Shown here: positions 27,004 through 35,266 of the stretch, in pieces | How the letters are laid out: the number at the start of each line of letters is the position of its first letter | Position numbering within the stretch: the stretch's first letter is position 1 | From: Kineosporia succinea | GTDB taxonomy: Bacteria; Actinomycetota; Actinomycetes; Actinomycetales; Kineosporiaceae | NCBI RefSeq assembly: GCF_030811555.1 | Contig: NZ_JAUSQZ010000001.1 | Location: 6,693,241-6,757,240, forward strand | Length of the DNA stretch: 64,000 nt | Direction of reading: 5' to 3' | The notes under the pieces: model-generated | Database searches by the model: none | What the model saw: the letters and a program-made list of their open reading frames with translations, nothing else | What the model was told of the DNA's origin: nothing | Position numbers and translations under genes: made by a program

Positions 27004-27977
27004 AGATCCCCCACAGATCAGACAAACCGGAATGATCTTCCGGAACATGAACATTAGGTGCTGTCGTGGCGGCCGTCCAGAGATTTCTGAGCACACCTGA
27101 GAACCGGCAGTTGTTCGAGGGTCCGAGGGAGTTCACACCTCGGAGGTCGGAGAATCCATCGTGACCGAGGTCGCCAGGGCGGGCCCCACGGGCACGGGAA
27201 GATTCGGGCCTGGACCATGCGGGTGGACGTAGGCCAGGAAAGTGACCTACTGACAACCTCTTTGAAAGACAACGTCGGCGCCCGCCCCGTCCCGGTGCAG
27301 TCGGCTGCAGGTGGCGTTCTGCGACTCGCCCATCACCTGGCCGGCTCTTCCGCAGCAGTTCGGAGGGCGACAGACCCAAGGCTTCCAGCAGACGGCGACT
27401 GCGGTTGCCCGGGAAGCAGGCACTCTCGGCGGCCGTTGAACCGGCGGACGGAAACGGTTTCGGGGTCCTGCTGACGGACCAGCTGGCGCGGCACGTCGTC
27501 GGTGACGTCGAAGGCCTCCACCTGAGGAACGTGCGACAGGCCCCGCAGCAGATGGTGCGGGCCGACCGCCGCGTCATCGTTGTGAAGGAAGGCCCGTCCC
27601 CGGACGAGGGCGAAGGCGTCGTCGGCCCCGAACCAGAAGGTGCTGACAGCAGGCACTTCCGACCCGGCCTACACACCACCGCCCATCACCTGCACGAAGG
27701 GTGACGGCGCGCTCCTGGCCGGACAGGAGGTTCGATGCGGCGACCTCGTCGTCCCCTGGACTGCAATCTACCGGCTCGGCCGGAGCTCCGAGGGCGTTGA
27801 GAAGCAGTTCCACCGGCAGCAGAGGGCCCTGGACCGCAAGGCCGCCGAATCGGTGGCGGCGAGTGGCCCGACGCCCCCTGCCCGGCCGGCCGGGACGCCG
27901 GAATCCGCGTCCCGGCCGGTCGCCTTCTCCAGCGACGCACGGTTCGAGCCGGCGACTGACGCCCACCCGCGGTGCGG
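27004..27977. other. region without an intact gene
   Basis: About 970 bases with only broken frames, among them the Clp_N-like fragment listed separately. The minus-strand frame at 27574-28143 shows a short protein-like stretch (PVELLLNALGAPAEPVD near 27800) but no family signal. Confidence 0.4.
27333..27656 (-). pseudogene. fragment resembling a Clp N-terminal (chaperone adaptor) domain
   Basis: The frame contains ADDAFALVRGRAF followed by NDDAAVGPHHLLRGL, which fits the repeat signature of Clp N-terminal domains (helix, D-x-x-V/I-G-x-E/H-H-L-L-x-G-L). A neighbouring frame downstream (RRLLEALGLSPSELLRKSRPG) looks like its continuation after a frameshift near 27410. Only one repeat is legible and the rest is broken, so it is read as a decayed gene. 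The resemblance was made by eye and is uncertain. Confidence 0.3.
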
Positions 27978-28505
27978 TCAGGTACGGGCCGGGCGTTCGT
28001 AGAGGTGCTCGATTCCGTCTTCCTCGTCCCACTGCTCGCCGACGTGGGTGAACCCGAAACCGGCGATCGTGGCGAGGGATGCGTCGTTCGTCGGGCTGAT
28101 GCTGGCCCGGACCGTGACGACCGAGGGCTCGGCAGCGGCCCACTCCAGCAGCGCGGCGACCATGCCCCGGGCGTGACCCCGCCGACGATGCGCGGGGTCG
28201 GTACCGTAGCCGACCTCCACCATGCCGGCCTCGTCCGGCGGGCCGTGGAAACCCCCCGCGCCGACGGGCACACCACTGGGCTCGGCCACGGCCGCCCGCA
28301 CGACCCAGTCAGCCGCCGTGGGATCGCCCGCGATCTGCTCCAGGCGCATCTTCCACATCCAGTCGACCTCGTCGGACAGGAACCACTCCGTGAGAGGGAT
28401 ACCGCTCAGCGTCCGGGCGGTGTCCAGGTCACCGGCGATCAATGCCTCGAAAACTTCCGGCCCCAGCCGGACAAAGCGTATAAACGAGGGTGAAGTGTCT
28501 GCCAT
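27978..28505 (-). CDS. GNAT-family N-acetyltransferase
   Basis: 175 residues from ATG 28505. The acetyl-CoA-binding region is visible as VEVGYGTDPAHRRRGHARGM (motif A, R/Q-x-x-G-x-G/A) and ends in a typical ASISPTNDASLATIAGFGF segment (motif B). The closest pattern is RimJ/RimL-like acetyltransferases acting on small amines or N termini. It is divergent from the ATP-grasp gene of the biosynthetic cluster (118 bp between), so self-resistance by acetylation is possible but unproven. Confidence 0.85.
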   Translation of the reverse strand: MADTSPSFIRFVRLGPEVFEALIAGDLDTARTLSGIPLTEWFLSDEVDWMWKMRLEQIAGDPTAADWVVRAAVAEPSGVPVGAGGFHGPPDEAGMVEVGYGTDPAHRRRGHARGMVAALLEWAAAEPSVVTVRASISPTNDASLATIAGFGFTHVGEQWDEEDGIEHLYERPART

Positions 28506-28623
28506 GCCGCCGATAATGGCATGAGTTCGTTTCGCCGTCCCGCATATCGCGGGCGTGACGTGACCATCCGGGCAACGGAGTGCGCGTCCCTGTCCACCGC
28601 TTCCGACGAAGGTGGTTCCTGCT

Positions 28624-29874
28624 GTGCCCATAGTTGTGGTCTACGACAAGGGATCGGCCGCTCCCGGCGAGATCATCGCGAGTCTCGCCGACGACGACGG
28701 CCTGGTGATCGTGCTCGCTGACACGGAGACGGCCCGCAACGCCCGGGTCGTCTTCGAGTCGTGCAGCCGGGCCGTGCTGGACCTGAGCGATGCCGACCTC
28801 CCGGCTCGGCTGCGGGCTCTGGGCGTGACCGGAATCGTCACCTACAGCGAGCGGATGCTGCAGGCCACCGCGGATCTCGCGGACCGCTGCGCCCTGGCCT
28901 ACTCGCCGCCGCCGGCCGTGGCCGCCCTGACCGACAAGTCCGCGCAACGCGCCGCGCTGCGTGAGGGCGGCGCCGACGTCGTCGCGACGGCCGAGATCCG
29001 CTCGATCGACGACTATGCCTCTGCCCTGGCCCATGTCGGCGTTCCGGCCGTGATCAAACCGGCCCAGGGCGAGAGCAGCCGGAACACACTGCTGGTCCAC
29101 ACGGCCGACGAGGGCCGGCAGGCCGTCACCGACTACCTGACGGTCGAGAAGCGGCTGGTGATGGAGGAATTCCTCCGGGGAACGGCACCGGAGGAACCCT
29201 ACGGCGACTACGTCTCGGTGGAGAGCGCCGTTCTCCCCTCGGGGCCGGTGCAGTACGCCATCACGGGAAAGTTCCGGCTCGCCCCACCGTTCCGCGAATC
29301 CGGGCAGTTCTGGCCGGCCCGGCTCGACGACGACTTGGCCGCGGAGGTGAGCCGGCTGGCCGGCTCGGCCATCACCGCGCTCGGGATGACCACGGGGCTG
29401 GCTCACACCGAGATCAAGCTGACCGCGGACGGTCCGCGCATCATCGAGGTCAACGGGCGTCTGGGCGGCCTGCAGCCGGACCTGGCAGCGCGGGCCACCG
29501 GGCTCGACACCATCCGCCTGGGCGCTGACATCGCTCTCGGCCGGCCGGTCGAGCTGGCACCGGTACGCCCCGACCGGGTGTACTTCCAGCTCTTCACCCC
29601 CGGACCGACCACGAACGGGTTCCTCCGGCGGAGCTGGGGTGGGCGTGAGGCTCTGGCCCTGCCCGGGGTCACCGCCTACCGGGCCTACGCCCGGCCGGGC
29701 ACCGTGGTCGGCGGCACCTCGAGCAACTGGCTCGATCTCACCTGCGGTGTCGTGGACAGCCACGCGGAGCTGCCCGCGCTCGTCCGGGCCGTGACGCAGG
29801 TGCTGCACTACGAGTTCGACATCGTCGGCACCAGCGTCGTGCGTACCGCAGCCGACCTGCTCGTCAACCCGTGA
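28624..29874 (+). CDS. ATP-grasp ligase at the edge of the biosynthetic cluster
   Basis: 416 residues from GTG 28624, eight bases after AAGGTGG. The ATP-grasp core is clear: VPAVIKPAQGESSRNT (Lys and glycine-rich loop), LVMEEFLRG, GDYVSVESAV, then AHTEIKLTADGPRIIEVNGRLGG with the metal-binding E and N. Enzymes of this type join a carboxylate, as acyl phosphate, to an amine. It is paralogous to the cluster gene at 37905-39236 (GDYVSVESA, ITGK and HTEIKL blocks shared). In dapdiamide-type pathways such ligases form amides with diaminopropionate, so a similar role is likely. It is the only cluster gene on the plus strand and converges on the operon end. Confidence 0.85.
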   Translation: MPIVVVYDKGSAAPGEIIASLADDDGLVIVLADTETARNARVVFESCSRAVLDLSDADLPARLRALGVTGIVTYSERMLQATADLADRCALAYSPPPAVAALTDKSAQRAALREGGADVVATAEIRSIDDYASALAHVGVPAVIKPAQGESSRNTLLVHTADEGRQAVTDYLTVEKRLVMEEFLRGTAPEEPYGDYVSVESAVLPSGPVQYAITGKFRLAPPFRESGQFWPARLDDDLAAEVSRLAGSAITALGMTTGLAHTEIKLTADGPRIIEVNGRLGGLQPDLAARATGLDTIRLGADIALGRPVELAPVRPDRVYFQLFTPGPTTNGFLRRSWGGREALALPGVTAYRAYARPGTVVGGTSSNWLDLTCGVVDSHAELPALVRAVTQVLHYEFDIVGTSVVRTAADLLVNP

Positions 29875-29880
29875 CCCGGC

Positions 29881-29914
29881 GACGGTGGGGCCGCCCCCCG
29901 GCGGCCCCACCGTC
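29881..29914. terminator. strong bidirectional terminator at the end of the biosynthetic operon
   Basis: A perfect 15-bp stem: GACGGTGGGGCCGCC (29881-29895) pairs with its exact complement at 29900-29914 around a CCCC loop. It lies 6 bases after the ATP-grasp stop and 9 bases after the stop of the adenylation gene on the other strand. Confidence 0.8.
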
Positions 29915-29923
29915 CAGCCACTG

Positions 29924-31465
29924 TCAGGCCGGAACTGATCCGCCGGCCCGCACCGCAGCCTCCAGGGCGGTGCGGTCGATCTTGTCGGTCGAGGTCCGGG
30001 GCAGCGTCTCGAAGAACTCGAAGCGGTCCGGAATCATGTACCGCGGCAGCCTGTCCCGGCAGGAGCGGGCCAGGCCGGGCGGCGCGGCCGGGGCGCTCAG
30101 CACCAGACAGGCGACGAGCCGGTTGGTCACCAGCTCGTCGGGAACCGCGATCACCGCGCACTCGGTAACCGCTGGATGCCGGTACAGCGCGGCCTCGATC
30201 TCGGCGAGCTCCACCCGGTAGCCGCGGGTCTTGACCTGGTGGTCGCGCCGCCCCAGGAAGACAAGCTCACCGTCGGCGTTGCGCCGGACGATGTCACCGG
30301 TGCGGTAGGCCGGCGCGCCGGCCGGGTTCCGGACGAGCGCCCGGGCCGTGCGGTCCGGATCGCCCCAGTAGCCGCGCATCACGGTCGGGCCGCTGATCAG
30401 CAGCTCACCGGATTGCCCGGCCGCGACCAGGCGGCCGTCGTCGCCCACGACAACTGCCGTGGTGCCGGCGATGGGCCGGCCGATCGGTACCGGGGTGTCC
30501 GAGGACGGCGGCCGGGTCACGTCGTACCAGGTGCAGACGTTCGTCTCGGTCGGCCCGTAGAGGTTCACGAAACGGGCGTGGGGCACGCCGGCCATCAGGG
30601 ACCGCAAGGCCGGGGCCGGGAAGACCTCACCCGCGAAGAGCACGACCCGAAGCTGCGGGAAGCAGCCCGCGGTCAGGCTTCCCTGCCGGACCAGCAGCGT
30701 CAGGGCCGACGGCACCGAGTACCAGACGGTGACGCGGGCGTCCTCGATGAACTGCGCGAGATCGACCGGGAAGACCAGAGCCTTCACCGGCACCAGGACC
30801 ACTGCGGCACCGGCGTACGCGGCCGCGTACAGGTCGAAGATCGACAGGTCGAAGTGCAACGGGGCATGGCTGGAGAGCCGGTCGTGCGCAGAGAGGTCCA
30901 GTTCCTGCGCCGCCCACTCGACGAAGGCGAGCCCGTTGCCGTGGGTCAGGGTGACGCCCTTGGGCGACCCGGACGACCCGGACGTGTAGAGCACATAGGC
31001 GAGGTCGTCGGGTCCCGTCCGCGGCAGCGGCACCTCCGGCCCCGCCGGCTCCGCTGTCGGGGCGCTGAGGTCCGCCACCAGCACGGTGAACAGACCCGGC
31101 AGATCGGCCAGCGCACCGGCGGACCCACGGGCGTCGGTCACGAGAGCGCTGATACCGCAGTCGGTGGCGATACCCCGCAGCCGCGCGACCGGCGCCTGGG
31201 GATCCAGGGGAACGTAGCCGGCACCGGCCTTGAGAATCCCGTACACCCCCGCGACGGCCTCGGCCGACTTGGGCAGGTGGATGCCGACCCGGTCACCCCG
31301 GCGGACGCCGGCCGCGACCAGCCGCGCGGCGATCCGGTCCGACGCCGCGTCCAGTTCGGCGTAGCTGACCGGCCGGGCACCGTCGACCACCGCCGGCCGG
31401 TCCGGGTACCGGGCGGCCGAGCGCCGCAGCAGGTCGGGCAGCGAGCGTGGGGCCGGGGCGGTCAC
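29924..31465 (-). CDS. stand-alone adenylation enzyme, prolyl-AMP ligase type
   Basis: 513 residues from GTG 31465 (GTGA overlap with the carrier gene). A complete A domain: YTSGSSGSPKGV (A3), LYGPTET (A5), GELLISG, YRTGDIV (A7), FLGRRDHQVKTRGYRVE (A8) and TSTDKIDR (A10, Lys). The specificity residues read by alignment to GrsA are D-L-F-Y-L-A-L-V-C. To my recollection this is the pattern of proline-activating enzymes of the PltF/RedM type. The context fits: next to it are a free carrier protein and an acyl-CoA-dehydrogenase-like protein, the trio that converts proline to pyrrole-2-carboxyl-S-carrier. Substrate is a strong inference. Confidence 0.85.
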   Translation of the reverse strand: MTAPAPRSLPDLLRRSAARYPDRPAVVDGARPVSYAELDAASDRIAARLVAAGVRRGDRVGIHLPKSAEAVAGVYGILKAGAGYVPLDPQAPVARLRGIATDCGISALVTDARGSAGALADLPGLFTVLVADLSAPTAEPAGPEVPLPRTGPDDLAYVLYTSGSSGSPKGVTLTHGNGLAFVEWAAQELDLSAHDRLSSHAPLHFDLSIFDLYAAAYAGAAVVLVPVKALVFPVDLAQFIEDARVTVWYSVPSALTLLVRQGSLTAGCFPQLRVVLFAGEVFPAPALRSLMAGVPHARFVNLYGPTETNVCTWYDVTRPPSSDTPVPIGRPIAGTTAVVVGDDGRLVAAGQSGELLISGPTVMRGYWGDPDRTARALVRNPAGAPAYRTGDIVRRNADGELVFLGRRDHQVKTRGYRVELAEIEAALYRHPAVTECAVIAVPDELVTNRLVACLVLSAPAAPPGLARSCRDRLPRYMIPDRFEFFETLPRTSTDKIDRTALEAAVRAGGSVPA

Positions 31466-31725
31466 GCGCTCGCACCCCGGCGGACGAAAGCCTCGATCGC
31501 CGAGAGGGTCTCGAAGTTGGCCGCGACCAGATCCATCTCCTGGACCGCGATCCGGTATTCGCTGGCGATCCAGTGGGCGACCTCGGGCAGGCTCAGCGAG
31601 TCGATCACGCCGGCCTGGATGAGAGACGTGTCGTCGGTGAGTTCCTCGGCCGTTCCCGGCCATTCGAGCTCTTCCATGATGAAGGTGCGCACAGCGTCCT
31701 TGACGTTCGTCGTGTCGACGGGCAT
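31462..31725 (-). CDS. stand-alone acyl/peptidyl carrier protein
   Basis: 87 residues. The phosphopantetheine attachment site is Ser43 in AGVIDSLSL, with acidic helix 1 and helix 2 flanks typical of carrier proteins. It lies between the dehydrogenase and the adenylation gene, 17 bases after the first and overlapping the second by 4. It should carry the prolyl and then the pyrrolyl group during oxidation, as PltL or RedO do. Intact. Confidence 0.88.
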   Translation of the reverse strand: MPVDTTNVKDAVRTFIMEELEWPGTAEELTDDTSLIQAGVIDSLSLPEVAHWIASEYRIAVQEMDLVAANFETLSAIEAFVRRGASA

Positions 31726-31742
31726 GTGATCGTCCTCTCGGA

Positions 31743-32909
31743 TCAGCGGCGGGCGCCGCGGGAAGTGAGCCCCATCTGGTGGGCGGCCAGACTGCGCTGG
31801 ATCTCGGACGTTCCCGAGTACAGCCGGCCGGCCAGCGAATCGCGGAGGTCGCGCTCGATCTCGTACTCGGTGGTGAAGCCGTAACCGCCGTGCACCTGAA
31901 CGGCGTCCAGGCCGGACTGCACGAAACTCTCACTGACGAACACCTTCGCCAGGGCGGCCTCCACCTGGGTGGGCCGGTCCCGGTCGATCAGCCAGGCCAG
32001 CCGGTACAGCAGCAGACGGGAGGCCTCCAGCCGCATCCGCATGTCCACGATCCGGTGCGAGACGGCCTGGTACCCACCGATCGCCTGACCACCCTGTCTG
32101 CGGGTTCGGGCGTGGCTGACACATCGCTCGAGGTCGCGGCGCATGGTGCCGAGAGCGGTCCCGAGGATGAAACTCCGCTCACGCTCCATCGTCCAGGTGA
32201 AGACGGCCGCGCCGGCGCCCTCCCGGCCGAGCAGCGCGGAGGCCGGAACCGGGCAATGGTCCAGGATCACCTCGGCCATCGGCGAGGTGCGCAACCCGGA
32301 CTTGCCGATCGCCGGCGAGACGCTCAGGCCCGGGGTCTCCCGGTCCACCAGGAAGGCGCTCACGCCGGAGAAGCCCCGACGGTCGGGGTCGACGGCGAAG
32401 ACCACGAACAGATCGGCGACGGGCGCGTTGGAGACGAAGGTCTTCGTCCCGTTGAGCACGTACCGGTCGCCGACGCGAGCGGCGGTGGTGGACATCGCGA
32501 ACGCGTCCGACCCGGAGCCGGGCTCTGACATGGCGTGCGCGGCGATGAGTTCGCCCTTCGCCATCGGCGGCAGGTACCGCGTCTTCTGCCCGGCGCTGCC
32601 GAACCGGACGATCGGGGAGACCCCGGCCCACAGATGCGCGTGCACCGAGAACAGCAAACCGTTGTCGCGGCAGCCGAATCCGACGGCCTCCAGGGCCGTC
32701 ATCATGGTGACCGCGTCCGCGTCGGCACCTCCGTACTCGGGCGGGATCGGAAGACCGAGCAGCCCCACCTCGGCGACCTTGCGCCAGCTCTCCCGGGAGA
32801 ACTCGCCCTCGTGGTCACGCCGTACCAGGTCGTCGTTGAGTTCCTTCTCGGCAAAGGTCTCCAGGACGGCGCAGAACTCACGTTGCTCGGGAGTCGGGTC
32901 GAAATCCAT
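31743..32909 (-). CDS. acyl-CoA-dehydrogenase-like flavoprotein, probable L-prolyl-carrier dehydrogenase
   Basis: 388 residues from ATG 32909. It covers the full acyl-CoA dehydrogenase fold: AMSEPGSGSDAFAM (flavin/substrate loop), TKTFVSNAPVADLFVV, GYQAVSHRIVDMRM, VQVHGGYGFTTEYEIERDLRD and LYSGTSEIQ. The glutamate found in medium-chain enzymes just before GTS is replaced by Ser, so the catalytic base must lie elsewhere, as in isovaleryl-type enzymes. The neighbouring prolyl-type A enzyme and carrier point to the four-electron oxidation of prolyl-S-carrier to pyrrole-2-carboxyl-S-carrier (PltE/RedW type). The start is 5 bases after the stop of the preceding synthase gene. Confidence 0.85.
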   Translation of the reverse strand: MDFDPTPEQREFCAVLETFAEKELNDDLVRRDHEGEFSRESWRKVAEVGLLGLPIPPEYGGADADAVTMMTALEAVGFGCRDNGLLFSVHAHLWAGVSPIVRFGSAGQKTRYLPPMAKGELIAAHAMSEPGSGSDAFAMSTTAARVGDRYVLNGTKTFVSNAPVADLFVVFAVDPDRRGFSGVSAFLVDRETPGLSVSPAIGKSGLRTSPMAEVILDHCPVPASALLGREGAGAAVFTWTMERERSFILGTALGTMRRDLERCVSHARTRRQGGQAIGGYQAVSHRIVDMRMRLEASRLLLYRLAWLIDRDRPTQVEAALAKVFVSESFVQSGLDAVQVHGGYGFTTEYEIERDLRDSLAGRLYSGTSEIQRSLAAHQMGLTSRGARR

Positions 32910-32914
32910 CGGGC

Positions 32915-34102
32915 TCAGAACCCGAACTTCGTCTTGGCCTCGGTGAGCGCGCCGACCAGGTGGTCGAGTTCGTCCTGGGTGTGACGGCTGGAGACGCCGA
33001 CCCGGAGCCGGCCCGAACCGGCCGGCACGTGCGGGTAGACGAACGGTGCGACGATGAGTCCCTGCCCCATCAGCCATTTCGCCACACTGACGGTGCGGTC
33101 CTCGTCGCCGACCAGCACCGGCACGATGTGGCTACGCGTGTTGATCAGGTCGAGTCCGGCCTCCCGCAGCGCCGCGGTGAGCTTTTCGGTGTTGGCCACC
33201 AGACGCGCCCGCAGCTCGTCCCCCTGCCGCTCCAGCAGGTCCAGGGACGCGAGGGTCGCGCCCGCCACGGCCGGCGCCGAGCCCCGCGACGAGGTGTAGG
33301 AGGCGGACATGTAGCGCAGCTGCCGCTCGAACCAGTCGTGGGTCAGCACGAAACCGCCGATGCTGCCCAGGGTCTTGCTCATCGTGCCGACCAGGACGTC
33401 GATCTTGTCGAGCACCCCGAAATGCTCGGCCACACCGAGTCCGCTGGGGCCGATCGAACCGAACGAGTGGGCCTCGTCGACGACGACCTTGGCGTCGTAG
33501 GCCTCGGCCAGTTCGACGATCCGGTCGAGCGGCGCGTAGTCACCGTCCGCGCTGTACAGGCCGTCGACCACGATCACCCGGCGACGCTTGTCACCGGTCT
33601 GCTTGAGCAGCGTCTCCAGCCGCTTGGTGCTGTTGTGCGGAAACGTGCGCACCTCCGCGCCCGACAGCCGGCTGCCCATGAACAGCGAGCTGTGGGACAG
33701 CCGGTCGTTGATGACGACGTCCTCGGGTCCGGCGAGCGCCGACACTGATCCGGCTGAGGCCGACATGCCGGACGGGAACATGATGGCCGCGCGCCCGCCG
33801 GACATCTTGCGCAGCTTCTCCTCCACCGAGTGGTGGATCCGGGTGTGACCGCAGATGAGCTGGGACGCGTAGGTGTTGGTGCCGAAGCGCTCGATCGCCT
33901 CGATCGCGGCGCGCTTGAGTTCGGGGCGCTGCGACAGGCCGAGGTAGTCGCAGGAGCCGAACATGGTCAGCTCACCGTGCGGCTCGATGGTGACGGTGTT
34001 GGCCTGGTTCGACTCCACGATCGGGAAGAAGGGCGAGACGCCCTCCTGCTCCCAGCGCAGGTAGCTGTCGTCGAGCGCGGTCAGGTCGGCTTTCATGGCC
34101 AC
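32915..34102 (-). CDS. alpha-oxoamine synthase family PLP enzyme
   Basis: 395 residues from GTG 34102, five bases after AGGAG (ATG 34096 is a close alternative). The fold-type I signature is clear: FGSCDYLGL, HSLF-type HSSLFMGSRLSGA, VVDGLYSADGDYAPL, VVDEAHSFGSIG (cofactor Asp and His) and GTMSKTLGSIGG with the PLP lysine near 243. Family members condense an acyl thioester with an amino acid, losing CO2, to give an alpha-aminoketone (KBL, BioF, ALAS). Here the likely acyl donor is the pyrrole-2-carboxyl-carrier made by the three following genes, giving a pyrrolyl aminoketone. The amino acid partner is unknown. There is no fused carrier domain, unlike PigH of prodigiosin synthesis. Confidence 0.85.
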   Translation of the reverse strand: MAMKADLTALDDSYLRWEQEGVSPFFPIVESNQANTVTIEPHGELTMFGSCDYLGLSQRPELKRAAIEAIERFGTNTYASQLICGHTRIHHSVEEKLRKMSGGRAAIMFPSGMSASAGSVSALAGPEDVVINDRLSHSSLFMGSRLSGAEVRTFPHNSTKRLETLLKQTGDKRRRVIVVDGLYSADGDYAPLDRIVELAEAYDAKVVVDEAHSFGSIGPSGLGVAEHFGVLDKIDVLVGTMSKTLGSIGGFVLTHDWFERQLRYMSASYTSSRGSAPAVAGATLASLDLLERQGDELRARLVANTEKLTAALREAGLDLINTRSHIVPVLVGDEDRTVSVAKWLMGQGLIVAPFVYPHVPAGSGRLRVGVSSRHTQDELDHLVGALTEAKTKFGF

Positions 34103-34228
34103 GGAGTCTCCTAGAGGCGTACGTCGGGGCAGACCCGGTCCGGAGACGGCTCGGGCCGGGGATGTGTGCGGGTGCGGTCTGGGTGGTGCTGTCGGCGTGG
34201 ACCGTCGGGTGCTGGGGTGGACCGGGCG

Positions 34229-35230
34229 TCACCAGCGGGTGGTCTCCCCGAAGAAGTCCGGCACGGCGACGGCGGTCCCGGCCGTGCGTGCCTGCTGCAC
34301 GACGTAGGCGCCGACGGCGATGTCGAGCACGCCGAGGCCGAACGGGGAGAACACGATCGGCCGGTCCTGTTCGACGGCCAGGTCACCGGCCAGGACGTCG
34401 GCGAGGGTTCCGTCGACGAAGTCCCGGTTGCCGGTCAGTTGCTCGGTCAGGTGTGGCGAGGTGTTCGCCTTGAGGCAGTGCTCGACGTCGTCGAGGACGT
34501 TGTGGGCGGCGCTCAGCACCTCGGGAGCCAGGTCACGCAGGGAGATGTTGAGCACGAGCTGCCCGGCCGTGAACGGGGTGGTGACGTACGGTTCCAGGGC
34601 TGTGGTGGCGAGGACGACCGTCTCCGCGGCGAGTGCGTCGGCCAGGTCGGGGGTGACCGTGACCGGCCGGCCGATGCTCTTCCGGACGTGCTCCGCCAGG
34701 GCTGCGGCGGCCACCGGGTCGATGTCGTGCACGACGTAGCTGTCCGGGGCGCAGCCCGCTGCCTCGAGGAAGTCGCAGATGTTGCGGGCGATGATCCCGG
34801 CTCCCACCACGGCGATCCGGGTTCCCTGGTAGCCGGAGGGGCGCAGCGCGGCGGCGGCCAGGGCCGCCGAGGCGGCGGTTCGTGCGGAGCTGATCGTGGC
34901 CGCCTCGAGACAGGCCACCGGGTATCCGGTGACGTAGTCGTTGAGAACCAGGACCGCGGAGGCACGGGGAACACCGGAGCGGATGTTGGCCGGGAAGCTC
35001 GCGATCCACTTCAGGCCGGCCAGTTGCACGTCTCCTCCGACGTAGGCGGGCAGGGCGATGATGCGGGAGTCCGGCTTTTCCGGGAACCGCAGGAAGTAGC
35101 TGTCGGGATTGATCGTCCCGCCGTCCCGGTGCAGGAGGTAGGTCTCGCGCACCAGGTCGAGCACGTCGGTGCGGCCGGCTTCGATGACGGGGCGCACGGC
35201 GCTCCCGGGGACCACGTCGAACGAGAACAC
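34229..35230 (-). CDS. sbnB: SbnB-like dehydrogenase of 2,3-diaminopropionate synthesis
   Basis: 333 residues, of the ornithine cyclodeaminase/mu-crystallin fold. The NAD-binding VVGAGIIARNICDFL motif and the family segment AGLKWIASFPAN are both present. In staphyloferrin B and related pathways SbnB oxidises N-(2-amino-2-carboxyethyl)-L-glutamate with NAD, releasing L-2,3-diaminopropionate and 2-oxoglutarate. It follows the sbnA homologue by 36 bases, the usual pairing. This strongly predicts diaminopropionate as a building block of the cluster product. The start at GTG 35230 has only a modest AAGGA site ten bases upstream. Confidence 0.9.
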   Translation of the reverse strand: MFSFDVVPGSAVRPVIEAGRTDVLDLVRETYLLHRDGGTINPDSYFLRFPEKPDSRIIALPAYVGGDVQLAGLKWIASFPANIRSGVPRASAVLVLNDYVTGYPVACLEAATISSARTAASAALAAAALRPSGYQGTRIAVVGAGIIARNICDFLEAAGCAPDSYVVHDIDPVAAAALAEHVRKSIGRPVTVTPDLADALAAETVVLATTALEPYVTTPFTAGQLVLNISLRDLAPEVLSAAHNVLDDVEHCLKANTSPHLTEQLTGNRDFVDGTLADVLAGDLAVEQDRPIVFSPFGLGVLDIAVGAYVVQQARTAGTAVAVPDFFGETTRW

Positions 35231-35266
35231 TTGTCTTCACTGTCCTTTCGTTGCCTCGGGCAGTCG

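Noticed and set aside
28429-29910. Minus-strand 493-residue frame opposite the ATP-grasp gene
   Set aside because: It is antisense to a complete ATP-grasp sequence; its 3' part merely overlaps the GNAT gene region out of frame.
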